Assembly (NCBI GenBank): GCA_033239125.1
Contig: BSWB01000002.1
Location: 84,254,560-84,318,559 of the forward strand
Reading direction: 5' to 3'
DNA: 64,000 nt
Origin: Fagopyrum homotropicum
Lineage: Eukaryota > Streptophyta > Magnoliopsida > Caryophyllales > Polygonaceae
Below the pieces are notes generated by a model. The model made no database searches. It was not told the origin of the DNA and saw only the letters and a list, made by a program, of their open reading frames with translations. Shown piece after piece: positions 47,827 through 60,060 of this stretch (within the stretch, counting starts at the first letter, position 1; every line of letters starts with the position of its first letter). The position numbers and the translations under genes are program-made.

Positions 47827-49648
47827 TGATAACACGATTTATTACGTTAGTCTAGGCATTCATTTAGATAGTTTTTCCCGCTATTCATGCATAGTTTAGC
47901 ATTAGTTCGTGGCGTTTACATTCAATACATGTATATTTGTCGAGATAGATGTCTACACGGACTTTTGCATGTTTTGTAGGTATTTTGGGAGCTATTAGAG
48001 CCTAATTGATACATCCGAGGATCGTCCCTCGTGGTGACACATATCCGAGCCCATTGGAAAGCAAGTTAGAAGCAAGGGAGAACACATGGGACCTTGTTGG
48101 TGCATGCCTTGCACCAACTCGTGGTTTGATGATCCATAGAAGTCTGAATCACCAAAACCACGGCCACTGGGACTTCCACGGGCGTGGAAATTGGCCGTGA
48201 TTCTCGTTGCAAAGCCGGGACAGCTGTCCCACGATGTCCATAACCGACTCTTGCATATGGAGAAGGCTATAAGTACACCTGCAGGCTGAGAGAAAAAGGA
48301 TCCACTATCCACTACACACCTTACCTCACATATTCTCTCATTGGAAGATTGGATTGGAGCTACTCTTGGAGGAGAAGAAAGACTTCCATTGGAGAAGAAG
48401 AGAAGAACACACCATTCTTAGTTTTTCATAGCTTTTAGAGTGAAGATTGTTGAAAACATTTTCTAGGGTTGTAAGAATGAATCGAACCTTCTTTTGAAGG
48501 GTTGTAAGTCTCTCTTTTGACATCTATTCAGCTCGTTTTTCTTGTTCTGTTTGCTTCATCTATCTTTCATTTCATTCTTTTGACAAGGACTCCATGATTT
48601 TATGCTTGATGGCTTTGATTGTGATGATGCATGTTGTTGGCTAAATAGATGTGATTCTAGGATAAGGAAATGATGGTTATGGCATGGACTATGATAGGAT
48701 ATACTTAAACGTTCCTTTGGATGATTTGTTTGCTCGAACCTAGCCTCTTTCAAAATCACGGTCTGTTCTAAGGGGTTCCACGGCCGTGGACTTAATGAAC
48801 TGCCCGTGATTTTTGTCTGACTTGCTTGCATTGATAAATCTGAAAGTTAGGTTGTTAGATTGTTGAAATCCTAGTGTTTGTTGAGTTAGATCTATCCTAG
48901 GGTAACCTAGTGTTAGCAACTAAGTGTGAGAAGAGACCTACCCGGTGATTCTTGCTCTTAGGTACCAAAGATGATGAACTCTAGGTAGTAGTGAGCCTCA
49001 CTAGCCGCTATTGGACCGAGTGTGCTAGGATTTATGTTTAGGGCTAGCCTTCCCGAGACCTACCCGGTGAGGAGGGGTTAGATCCCTAGATAGCAATCCG
49101 GTTTGTGTAGAATTCATAACCTTAGGTTCTTTGAGACTTACCCGGTGATGAGACCTTAGGAAAGGACTAGTGGACCATGAGACCTACCCGGTGATTGATC
49201 CCAATTTAGAAACACACACTCCCAACATATCATAGTTAATCCAAGGAATGATTAGATAACTTGAGTCCTATGCCATAACCGAAATTTCTAACCCCTAGAA
49301 TCCACTTCTCTATCTTTGACTACCTGCCTTGTGTTTGTGTTTACTCATTTGTGTTACTAGCTTAGTTGTTTGTTAGTCTTGCATGAATTGTGATCGTTGA
49401 TTGATCACCACAAAACCAAACCAAAAACATTGAGATCTTCATTTCTTTATTCCTTTCTCTTTTCTTAGCCTAGATCTTCACTATCTTTAGTCACTATTGA
49501 CTCAATTTCACCTTAGTCTTTGTGTTCGACCTCGGAATACTATCCTTACTACAAAACGACCCATACACTGTGGGTTCGCTAGGAGTTAGGGAAAAATATA
49601 TCGATTTATAAGTTTAAGACTTTTGCTTGTCACGAATCGAGCGTAACA
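47827..49648 (+). repeat. 5' LTR of Ath3
   Basis: 1822 bp, TGATAACACG to GAGCGTAACA. The four phased motifs start at 48933, 49055, 49133 and 49179. Palindrome clusters lie near 48145-48205 and 48755-48815. A TATA-like TATAAGTA is at 48268-48275, just downstream of the first palindrome cluster. Confidence 0.95.
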
Positions 49649-49654
49649 AGTTTT

Positions 49655-49673
49655 TGGCGCTGTTGCTGGGGAC
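49655..49673 (+). promoter_or_regulatory. Primer binding site of Ath3 (tRNA-Asp)
   Basis: TGGCGCTGTTGCTGGGGAC, two differences from the usual Athila primer site, six bases after the LTR. Confidence 0.9.
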
Positions 49674-49789
49674 TAGGTCTAGATTGAGTCATTTTTGTGA
49701 TTATTTATAGTGTAGGTCTTTCTTGTTGCTTTTGATCTTGTTTGGTTTGTGCCTTTGCATTTTCAGGACATCTCTCATTCTTTAGGTGC

Positions 49790-51400
49790 ATGCGAAGATC
49801 TCGTGGCAAGGATTTAGCTCCATTTGATCCCGAACCGGAGAAAACCCTTAAAGCTAGATCTAAGAGCATTAAGAAGAAGAAAGAGATGGCCATAAGAGAT
49901 CTTCAAGCAGAGTTGGATGAGGCTTTAGAGCAAATTAAAGGAGACTTGCCAATGAGAGGCAAGACGCAACTAGGAGGGAGCTTAATTGTCAACAACCTCC
50001 TCTACCACCACCACAACCGCAGCCGGCGGTTAATATTCGGTTTGAGCCAATAATGATTGAGGAGCCACAAACGTTAGGGCAACGTATGGATCCGGCTCAA
50101 AGAGTGCACCGTCCGGGTATGAACTTAGGAGATCCCGCAGCCCATGACTAAGAGCTCCGCCCTCAAGTTCTACAAATGATCCGGCATAATCAATTTGGAG
50201 GGATGGAAGGAGAGTCCCCTCACCAAAATTTGATGAACTATGAGATATTGATGGAGACACTAAGGCCGCCTAGGTTGGAGAATAACAACCATAAGCTTAG
50301 GGCTTTTTTCTTCTCACTTAAGGATAAAGCCTTGGCTTGGTACCAATCAATTCCACTAGGGCGTGTGAGTACTTGGGAGGAAATGACAACCGAGTTCTTG
50401 ACTAAGTTCTTCCCACCTTCCAACAATACCGAGCTAAGAGGGAAGATCAATGCCTTCATGATGAACAATAGAGAAAGCCTATTCAAGTCTTGGGAGAGGT
50501 TCAAAGACCTTCTCCTAGATTGTCCACACCATGGTATACTGAAAATAGAGCTTTTGGAAATCTACTTCAAAGGACTTGATGAAGATAGCCAATTCAAGCT
50601 TCAATCTCTTTCCGGTGGGACTTTCATGGAAAAGAATGTAGATGAAGCTTGGGAGTTTGTAGAGAAACAAGCTTTGGTGATTGAAAAGTACTCCCATAGG
50701 AAGAGTGATGGGAGGAAAGCGGGAGCATATGAGGTGAGTGAAGTCACCATGAGTAATTTCAAACTTGATGCAATCAACAATGAGCTTAAATCTTTGAGGG
50801 AGTTGTGTGCTACAACTTTGAAGAGTCAAGCAAGCCCTCAAGTGCAAGTGCAAGCAAACTTGTCTTCCAAGAAGGAAGATGTGAACTACATGGGAAGGGG
50901 AAGCTACAACAACTATCAAGGCCCAAGGAACTTCAACAACAACCGGCAATTCAACAATTACCGGCCTAACCACAACCATCCCGGGTTTTCCTATTTTAAC
51001 CCGGATGGAGCCTTGAACCCTCCCACTTCCACAAGCACAGCTCCACCACCTAAAGCTTCACAAGAGCCTCCACCCGGATTTACTCAAGCTCCAAAGGATA
51101 GAACGGAGATGATGTTTGAGCAATTGCTTGGAAGGTTGAGTGGTCTTGAGAGCATGGTGACTTCCATTTCTAAAGCTCAAAAGATGTTGGAAGCACAAGT
51201 GTTCCAAAAAGTGGGTGAAGCTCATAGAGATCCGGGAAAGCTTCCCGGAAGAACCAAAGATAACCCAAGAGGCCAAGTGTTGGCCATGACAACAAGAAGT
51301 GGGCTGAGCACGAAGGATCCCTTACCTAAGGGAAATGATAAGGGGAAGCAAGTGGTGATAGAAGAAGAAACATTGCAAGAAGATGGAGGCAAGAGCAAGG
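49790..51400 (+). pseudogene. Ath3 gag
   Basis: ATG at 49790 begins MRRSRGKDLAPFDPEPEK, the Athila gag start. A deletion and frame change near 49960 shorten the Arg/Glu-rich segment before the Pro/Gln stretch. A TAA at 50149-50151 replaces the tyrosine codon expected in HDYELRP. From 50176 the frame is open through the gag core (KDKALAWYQSIPLG, FFPPSNNTELRGKI) and the Asn-rich region, and carries on into the protease without interruption. Compared with Ath1, this copy keeps the glutamine codon where Ath1 has its stop. Confidence 0.85.
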
Positions 51401-53285
51401 ATGATGAGCCAACATATTTGGCACCACCTCCATACAAGCCACCACTACCATTCCCACAATCACGGACAAGAGCTTGCTTGGACAAACACTTCGGTAAATT
51501 CCTTGAACTTATGTCTAAATTGCATATTAACATTCCATTCATGGATGCTATTCTAGGTATGCCGGCATATGGCAAGTTTTTGAAAGAAATACTCTCCATC
51601 AAGAGGAAGTTGGAGGAGTATGGAGAAGTGAGGATGACAAAGAGGTCCTCGGAGTTGATCCAAACCATGAAGGAGGAGATGCCTCCTAAGCTAAGAGATC
51701 TGGGATCTTTTTGTGTGCCAATTGGAGTGGGAGAAGTGAAGTATGAAGCCCTATGTGATCTTGGGGCAAGTGTGAGCATCACCCCGCTTGCACTTTGCAA
51801 TAAGATTGGGCTAGGAGAGCCAAAGCCGGTCAAGATGACCCTTTGCATGGCGGACCGTTCGATAACCCATCCCGTTGGAATCTTGGAAGACATACCGGTG
51901 CAACTAGGGAAGTTCTATGTGCCCATAGACTTCGTTGTTTTGGACATCCCGGCGGACTATCCGGTTTTCTATCATTTTGGGGAGACCTTTCCTAGCCACC
52001 TCCGGATGTTTGGTGGATTGAAAAAATGGAATTCTCTCCTTCAACATTGGAGAAGAGAATATCAAGTTCAAATTATCCACAATGATGAAGGGGCCAGCCC
52101 TTGGTGAAGATGTGTTCAACATTGTCGAGCAAGAAAAATGTAGAGAAGTTGTGAGCTTGATCTTGATCAAGGACCCCTTGGAGAAGGTTCTTAGTTTAAG
52201 TTTGATTGAGGAAGGTGTTGAGGATGATTGCAATGAAGAAATCAAGGCTTTGGATGCATTGGAAAAGGAGACAAGAGCTGAATTTGAAGCACACGAAGGT
52301 GTGCTGAATTGCTGTAGGATCCACGGTCAAGGGGGGAGAACCACGGCCGTGATTTGTCCTGTGGAACTCTCTAGAATGCTCAAAAGTGCTAGCTTAGCAA
52401 GTTCCACGGCCGTGGTTATGCCAGAGACCGTAATTTTGCCCGTGGTTTCTCCAGAAAGTTCCTTAGTGGTTGATCAAGCTTCAAGGAGCCTTGAGGAGTC
52501 TTCATTATCTTTGGATTCATCTCAACCTACATTATATGGAGCATTTCTAATCGATAAAGGTCCTCCTAAACTTGAACTTAAACCCCTCCCCTCTCATCTT
52601 AAGTATGCTTTCCTTGGTGATAATTCTACATATCCAGTGATTCTTAATGCATGCTTGAATGATGATGAGTTGAGTAGATTGTTGCATGAATTGAGATTGC
52701 ATAGGAAGACTATTGGCTATACCATTGATGATTTAGTTGGCATTAAACCTTCTTTGTGTATGCATAAGATGTTAATGGAAGATAATCATAAACCTTCAAT
52801 TGAATCTCAAAGAAGACTAAACCCCATTATGAAAGAGGTAGTAAAGAAAGAGATCCTTAAATTGCTAGATGCGGGAATCATTTTCCCGATTTCGGATAGT
52901 AAATGGGTTATTCCCGTGGATGTGGTTCCTAAGAAGGGTGGGATGACCGTAGTGACTAATGATAATAATGAATTAATCCCAACTAGAACGGTTACGGGAT
53001 GGAGGATGTGTATAGACTATAGGAAACTAAATGTGGCCTCTAGGAAAGATTACTTCCCTCTTCCCTTTATTGACCAAATGCTAGAGAGATTAGCTCAAAA
53101 TTCCCATTTTTGTTACATAGACGGTTATAGTGGATTCTTCCAAATACCAATCCACCCCGATGACCAAGAGAAAACTACATTCACATGTCCTTGGGGTACA
53201 TTTGCATATAGGAGAATGCCATTCGGGTTGTGTAATGCACCCGCCACCTTTCAAAGGAGTATGATGGCTATCTTTTCTGAGTATA
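51401..53285 (+). pseudogene. Ath3 protease and RT N-terminal part
   Basis: Contains PPLPFPQSR, LMSKLHINIPF and the protease motif CDLGASVSI near 51758. An extra base near 51967 shifts the frame; pol then continues in the frame open from 52082. The linker (52300-52460) carries several CCACGGCCGTGG-type palindromes. RT shows WRMCIDYRKLN and MPFGLCNAPATF. At 53290 about 250 bp are deleted, removing the FMDD catalytic box, so this RT cannot be active. Confidence 0.85.
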
Positions 53286-53940
53286 TTGAAGGGGGTAAGG
53301 AGTTTTCTAGGGCATGCCGGTTTTTACCGGAGATTCATTAAAGATTTCTCTAAGATTTCTAAGCCTCTTACTAACCTACTAATGAAAGATGTTGAGTTTG
53401 TTTTCTCTAAGGATTGCCTTGAGGCTTTTTGTAGGTTGAAGAATGCTTTGATCTCCGCACCCATCATACAACCTCTGGATTTGAGTTTGCCGTTTGAGAT
53501 CATGTGTGACGCGAGCGATGTAGCCGTTGGGGCTGTTTTGGAACAAAGGAAAGATGGGCGCACACATGCCATTTATTATGCTAGCAAGACGCTAGACGAT
53601 GCCCAACTCAATTATGCTACCACGGAGAAAGAATTGCTAGCGGTTGTGTATGCATTTGAGAAGTTCCGTCGTATCTTGTTGGAGCAAAGGTCATTGTGTA
53701 TACGGATCATGCTGGGATCCGTTATCTCCTTAAAAAGAAGGATGCCAAACCTCGTTTGATTCGGTGGATCCTTCTTCTTCAAGAGTTTGATTTGGAAATC
53801 CGGGATAAGAAGGGGTCCGAAAATTCTGTGGCGGATCACCTTAGTAGACTCCCACCATTGGAGCTTGAGAGAGATGACATCCCGATTGATGACTCATTCC
53901 GGGATGAGCAATTGCAATTGGTGGAGAGTGCTTGCTTCAA
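53286..53940 (+). pseudogene. Ath3 RNase H
   Basis: Resumes after the RT deletion with GVRSFLGHAGFYRRF and contains IMCDASDVAVGAVL, YASKTLDDAQLNY and KELLAVVYAFEKF. Single-base losses near 53670 and 53925 shift the frame; the piece between reads IRYLLKKKDAKPRLIRW and SVADHLSRLPP. Confidence 0.85.
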
Positions 53941-55044
53941 GTGTCTAGAGGGACTGAGCCATGGTATGCCGACATTGTGACCTACCTCGTTTGTGAGGAG
54001 GTGCCGAATGGAATCTTTAGGAGATACATACCGGAGGATGAGGTGGAGAGTGTGATCCACCATTGTCATTCCTTGCCATGTGGAGGGCATGCTAGCTCAC
54101 ACAAGACATGTGCAAAGGTGTTGCAATCCGGATTTTATTCGCCGAGTTTGTTCAAGGACGTGCAGAATTTTGTGGTAGCTTGTGATGCTTGCCAAAGGAC
54201 GGACAATATCTCAAGGAGGAATGAGATGCCCTTGAACAACATACAAGAAGTGGAGATATTTGATGTGTGGGGTGTGGACTTCATGGGACCATTCCCCTCT
54301 TCTTGTGGCAACCTCTACATCCTATTGGCGGTAGACTATGTTTCGAGATGGGTGGAGGCAATAGCTTCTCCCGAAAATGATGCCAAGGTTGTAGTGCGGT
54401 TCTTCAACCGAGTGATATTTCCTAGGTTTGGGACAGCAAGGGTGATCATAAGTGATAGAGGAAAGCACTTCACCAATAGGAACTTTGGGATACTTTTGGC
54501 TAAGTATGGGGTGACTCATAAGGTGGTAACACCTTACCATCCCCAAACTAGTGGCCAAGTGAAGATCTCCAACCGGGAGATAAAAGGAATCCTTGAGAAG
54601 ACGGTCTCTAGAACGAGAAAGGATTGGGCTATGAAGCTCGATGATACATTGTGGGCTCATAGAACCGCTTTCAAGACACCGATTGGCACCACTCCCTACA
54701 AGCTAATTTATGGCAAGTCTTGGCACCTTCCGGTGGAGATGGAGCATAGAGAATATTGGGCCATAAGGTGGCTGAATTTTGACCTCAAGGAGGCCAGAGA
54801 GAAGAGATTGCTAGACATGAACGCTCTTGAAGAGATCCGATTGGATGCTTATGAAAACGCCCGGATCTACAAAGAAAGAACCAAACGTTGGCATGACAAG
54901 CGTCTCATCCCGAAGGAGTTGAGTGAAGGAGACCTTGTCCTTCTCTTCAACTCAAGGCTACGGCTCTTCCCCGGAAAGCTAAAGTCAAGATGGATGGGTC
55001 CTTATGTGGTGAAGAAGATCTTTCCTATGGAGCGGTTGAGATAG
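53941..55044 (+). pseudogene. Ath3 integrase
   Basis: The 370-codon frame from 53932 holds the zinc-binding region (HCHSLPCGGHASSH, CDACQRT), the D,D,E triad (VDFMGPF, IISDRGKHF, SNREIKGILEKT) and the C-terminal KERTKRWHDKRL and KSRWMGPYVVKKIF. About 90 bp are missing near 54005, before NGIFRRY, compared with Ath2. A base loss near 55023 changes the last residues and ends the frame early; the rest (HRLKKYIPGAPVDM) follows in another frame to about 55143. Confidence 0.85.
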
Positions 55045-55143
55045 GAGGGGAGCATTGTGGAGACTTTAAGGTGAATGGGCACCGGCTGAAGAAGTATATC
55101 CCGGGAGCTCCGGTGGACATGATTGCCCCACTTCACCTTGAGT

Positions 55144-55910
55144 GAGATGCCCCGAGTTTGGTCAAGCTAATGACCTTAAAGAAGCGCTTGGTGGGAGGCA
55201 ACCCATTGGTAGACATCTTTCCCTTTTCATTTTCGTTTTTGCTTTCATTTTTATAGTTTTTGTGTGTTTTTGTGTGTTTGGAGTTTGTGAGTTAGAGTCT
55301 AAGTAGCATGGAAGCCTTGCATGACATATGGATGATGATGATGATGATGAGCCCCTCATCAATTATGGGTGGAGCGGACGTGGAACTTGGACGGCTAGTG
55401 GTGCCTAGCGCGGGTCCCGACGCCATAACGAACACTTTGAGCTCTCTACCATCATTGATAGGATCATCCACCATCAATCCATTTGAGTGAACCCAAATAC
55501 CAAAGCAAAACCATTTTATATTGTGAGGATCCTCTTTCACTCTTCTTTACTTCATTTACACATTGGGGACAATGTGTTTCTAAGTATGGGGTGGGGTTTT
55601 CATGATCACTTGCATGATTAGCATCTAGGATAGTTTAATATTGTCACATGTTTTGCATTGTACATAGATATTTCGAAAAATCCAAAAAATCAGAAAATTT
55701 AAAAACTTTTAGTGCTTCTAAGCTTGGGTATGACCCTTATGATGAGATTGTCTTGTGAATTGGCTATGGATGGCCTTGTGTGTTGAATTGATGTATGCAT
55801 ATGTGGACTTGAAGTACTTATCTTGAATCCCATGAGTGAATTGTGATCATGAATGTTTGCCTTGATTGAATTGAGGATTGACGGTCGAAATTACATGCTA
55901 GTTCTTGCAC
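55144..55910 (+). other. Ath3 3' untranslated region, partial
   Basis: Collinear with the reverse complement of about 60970-61731 in Ath2. No gene is seen. It holds a (GAT)n run at 55328-55350 and ends where foreign sequence begins. Confidence 0.75.
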
Positions 55911-57155
55911 ATCATTTAATGTAATAAATGACCCGTTATAATACACTTGGGCCATTTAATGTAATAAATGGTCATCCTAGTCCGGTTTAGGTTATAAATG
56001 CACAATCATATGAACACACACAACCATCACAATCACACAAACCCACAACTGAACGCTAAGTAAGTCCTATGGACTTACCTGTAATACTCGTATCCAATAC
56101 CACGTCACAGCTTGGGGAAGTAATCAACGCCTGCAATAGCAAGGCACACAACATCACATACTGCAAGGGTTAGGAGACTCGTCTCCATAACCATAACCAA
56201 CCTATGACCTCAATCTAAACCTCAAGATCATAACATGCTCACAAATGCCTAATGCATATTCGCAACATAAAACAAGTGCCTAAGGCACATCTCTATCATA
56301 CAACTCATCCTAACCAAGCTAGCCTAGCCAACATCTAAGCAAAAGCCAAAGGAAAGGAAGGAAGGAAATATACCAACAAGGTATGCCCTGAATGCACCAA
56401 CAGAAGAAAAGAACTCAAAGCTGGCCCAGTGAGGCGTAGAGGCGGCTCACTCCAGGCGCAGGAGCGGTCCACAACAGGCGTAGGGGCGGCCTAGTGCAGG
56501 CGCAGGGGCGGCTGTCCGTGCAGAGGACTAGCCACGACTTCTCTTCGATCTCTTTCTCGACTTTCTTCACTTCTTCATCATACCACAACAACACACATAC
56601 ACATATACACATGTATGAACATCAGAATAGCTAGGAAAAGATCCAACACAAGTCTAACTTGTGATCCTAAGCTAAGAAGAAAGAAAGAAGCAAGAAAGAA
56701 GAAGGAAGGAAGATGGAGGTGGAGAACTTACAACAACATACCCTAAGCAGCAACTAGGAGCAACCAACACACCTCATAACCTCAACACAACAACAGCAAC
56801 TCTCAGCATCATCCTCATGATCATCCAAAGGCAAAAGTACAACAAAACTCTCAAAACTCTCTCACAAGATCAAGGAAGATCAAAGAAGAGAAGAGGAAGA
56901 AGAAGAAGAGCGTAGGGAGGATGAAGAAGCTGAAATGAGGTGAAGAAACCCCTCATCTGAAGGAATGGATGGCTTATGAAGGAAGCCAGCCGCAAAGCAT
57001 AAGTCCAAGGGTCAACGAAGGCGAGTGCAACCACATAGCCGCAGGAGCGGTCATTGTGAGGCGCAAGGGCGGCCACCATGGTCCGCTGGGGCGGTTTCCA
57101 GGGTCCAACAAAGGCTGACAAGGACTCAACGCTCCTAAAGAATAAGGCTCTTACA
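55911..57155 (-). repeat. Element G LTR, part 2 (5' end of the LTR)
   Basis: Continues the G LTR after Ath3. The first 40 bases hold a local duplication (TTTAATGTAATAAATG and CGTTATAATACACTTGGG occur on both sides of the joint). On the minus strand it starts TGTAAGAGCC, as in element D. GC-rich GGCGCAGGGGCGGC-type motifs cluster at 56430-56515 and 57035-57095. Confidence 0.8.
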
Positions 57156-57699
57156 TCACACCCCCCTAAAAACAAGTTTCGGCCCGAAACTTGCAAGATC
57201 CCAAATCCTATCGGACCCATAAGCCGAGGTATAACTCTCCGTCTCAGAGAAACCATGTCATAACCTATAACATTCTATATCCTCAAACACATCATGGAGG
57301 AATCGTCACTCTAACAACACCATCATCAACTCTAAACAAGGCCTAGAGGAACATCAACTCTAGGTAAACACTAACCACATCACACTGGTAGGGAGGAAAG
57401 CCATCTCCAGCCACAATGTACACTAAACACTACTACATGGAGGAAAACCGCCTCCACTCACACTATGTCCATCAAAGATAGCATGGAGGAAAGAACCATC
57501 TCCAACTAATCCTAACACACACACCATAGCATGGAGGAAAGAACCATCTCCAACTATACCTATCTTGCGCTAGCAAACAAGATCTAACTAATCATAGACA
57601 CATACAACTAGCACGAAAAGCACATCATATCACATAAGCACATAGCATAACATGCACTCACCAAGAGGGCACTAAGATCTACTCGTGGATCCTACAGGT
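57156..57699 (-). mobile_element. Element G internal 3' end (minus strand)
   Basis: On the minus strand this is a non-coding tail with TGGAGATGGTTCTTTCCTCC units, as in element D near 41230-41310, ending in the polypurine tract TTTTAGGGGGG (57161-57170). It is interrupted at 57700 by an A-type LTR. The rest of G lies beyond. Confidence 0.8.
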
Positions 57700-58232
57700 T
57701 GATGAGGGACCATCCGAGCTAGCATCTCCAGAGTATGAGGGAGCTATCACACGTTCCCAAGCTAAGAAGATTGAGCATGAGATCGAGGGCTTACTGATTT
57801 TATTTGCTAAAGTGTTCATAATGAGGCTTGGCTCCTAGGTAAGCAAGAGAGCAACGGCGCCAAATCACAAGACTCGGCCAGCCCCGCACATGACGCCGCT
57901 GCTCCTCACCAAGCGCTCAGCGCCGCTCCATGCCTCTCATTGAGGAATGAGGCCTTCTAAGGCCTGCTTAGTGAATGTGTGTTTTAAGTAGCCCATTGGG
58001 CTTAATTTCCAGAATTTTATTATTGTCTTTTGTTTAACAGCTGAAACTATTTAAAGGCTCTTTTATTGTCATTTTTAGAGATTATTTTTGGTGAAAAACA
58101 CTTGTTTTCAGATTTCATCTTCAATCAAAGGAGAGTTTTGATTGAAGAGTTAATGTGATTAGATTTGGCTTAGTTGTTTTGCGTGTGTCAATTGCTCTCG
58201 GGTTCTTGGTGTTTGTGAGATTCCATAAGCAT
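57700..58232 (+). repeat. Element A-type LTR, 5' part
   Basis: TGATGAGGGACC onward matches about the first 530 bp of the A LTR with moderate divergence, then is cut by the Athila LTR end at 58233. The remainder would lie beyond the window, on the other side of Ath2. Confidence 0.85.
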
Positions 58233-60060
58233 TGTCACGCTCAGGATGTGTGTGATACGCAATAGGTTTTAAATTTATAACTCGTTATATTTCTCCTAAC
58301 TCCTAGCAAACCCACAGTGTACGGGACGTTTGTAGTAGGGATAGTATTCCGAGGTCGAACACAAAGACTAAGGTGAGATTGATTCGATTTGTGATTAAGT
58401 TTAGTGGAGATCTAGGTTAAGAAAAAGGAAAGAAATAAAGAAATGAAAATCTCAATATTTTTGGTGGGTTTTTAGGTGATCAATCAAGGATCACAAGTCA
58501 TGCAAAATGAACAATCAACTATGCTAACGAATCAACACAAACAAACAAGCTAAACACGAGATATAGATCAAAGAGAGAAAAACGGATTCTAGGGGTTGGA
58601 ACTTCCGGTTATGGCATAGGACTCAAGCTATCTAATCATTCCTTGGATTAACTACAATATGTTGGGAGTGAGTGTTTCTAGATTGGGATCAATGACCGGG
58701 TAGGTCTCATGGTCCACTAGTCCATTCCTAAGGTCTCATCACCGGGAAAGTCTCAAAGAACCTAAGGGATGGAATTCTACACAAACCGGATTGTCACCTA
58801 GGGATCTAACCTATCCTTACCGGGTAAGTCTCGAAAGGGTTAGTCCTAAACAACTATCCTAGCACACTTAGTCCAATGGCGGCTTATGAGGCTCACCACT
58901 ACCTAGAGTTTATCATCTTTGGAATCTAAGAGTAAGGATCACCGGGTAGGTCTCTCCTAACACTTAGTTGCTAACACTAGGTCACCCCAAGATAGATTTA
59001 ACTCAACAAACACTAGGATTTCAACATTCTAACAATCTAGAACTTAGATCCATCGAACTAGGGAAACCACGGCCTGTTCTACCACTTCCACGGCCGTGGA
59101 AGGGCAAGAACTAACCGTGGACTATAGCAGTGGCTTCGTTCAAACAAACAAGTCATCCAAGGGCAAATCTAAGTTCATCCTATCATAGTCTTAGCCATAA
59201 CCAGCCTTTCCTTACCCTAGAATCGCATCTATTTAGCCTACAACATGCATCATAACAATCGAAATCATCAAGCATAAAATCATGGCTTCCATTTGCAAGA
59301 TATTGAAGAGAAAGAGATGAACAAGTGAAGCAAACAAAACCAAGCTGAAATTAAGATTAGAAAGACTCACAACCCTTCCAAAAGAAGGTCTAATCGATTC
59401 TTACAACCCTAGAAAACGATTCCGAAATTCTTCACTACAAAACCTATCAAGTGCTAGCAATGGTGTGTTCTTCTCTTCTTCTCCAATGGAGCTCTTCTCC
59501 TCTTTCAATGGTAGCTTCCCTCCTTATAGAATCTTCTCCTTGAGAGTGTGGGATAGAATGTGGATTTGGATGGTGGATGGAAGATGAAAGATCTTTCTCT
59601 CAGCCTTGCAGGACCACTTTTATACTACCACTTTGCAAGAGCTGGCCAAGAGATCGTGGCACAGCTGTCACAACCGTCTGGCAAAAACCACGGTTGGTTC
59701 CATGGCCGTGGAAGTGCCAGCAACTCTGGTTTGGTGCTTCAGCTTCGCCTTGGATCATTAAGCTATGATTTGGTGCATGGCTTGTGTTGGCAAGGTTCCA
59801 TGAGTCCTCCTTAGCCTCTAGCTTGCATCCTAATGAGTTCGAGGGTGTGTTATCTTGATGAACAATCCTCAAACGTATTGATTAAGCTCCTAAATCTCCC
59901 AAAATACCTACAAAGCAATGCAAAAGTCCGTGTAGACGTCTATCTCGACAAAATACGTGAATTGAGTGCAAACGCCGTGAACTAGTGCTAAACCATGCAT
60001 GAATGAGTGAGAAATCTATCTAAATGACTACCTAAACCTAAGTCATAAATCGTGTTATCA
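58233..60060 (-). repeat. 3' LTR of Ath2
   Basis: 1828 bp; plus-strand ends TGTCACGCTCAGG and CGTGTTATCA. The phased motifs are at 58693, 58739, 58817 and 58939. A palindrome lies at about 59088-59101 and a partial one near 59690-59715. Confidence 0.95.

Larger units (their letters stand above)
47827..55910 (+). mobile_element. Ath3: Athila element, plus strand, lacking its 3' LTR
   Basis: Intact 5' LTR, tRNA-Asp primer site, gag, protease, RT, RNase H, integrase and the first 770 bp of the 3' untranslated region. The similarity with the Ath2 3' region (read in reverse from 61731) stops at CTTGCACATCA near 55910; the rest and the 3' LTR are missing. It lies in the element G LTR. Several frameshifts, one stop and two deletions make it defective. 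Confidence 0.9.

Noticed and set aside
56870..57256. Minus-strand open frame of 128 codons
   Set aside because: Covers the G LTR start and the polypurine tract; no family resemblance and not conserved in the D counterpart.
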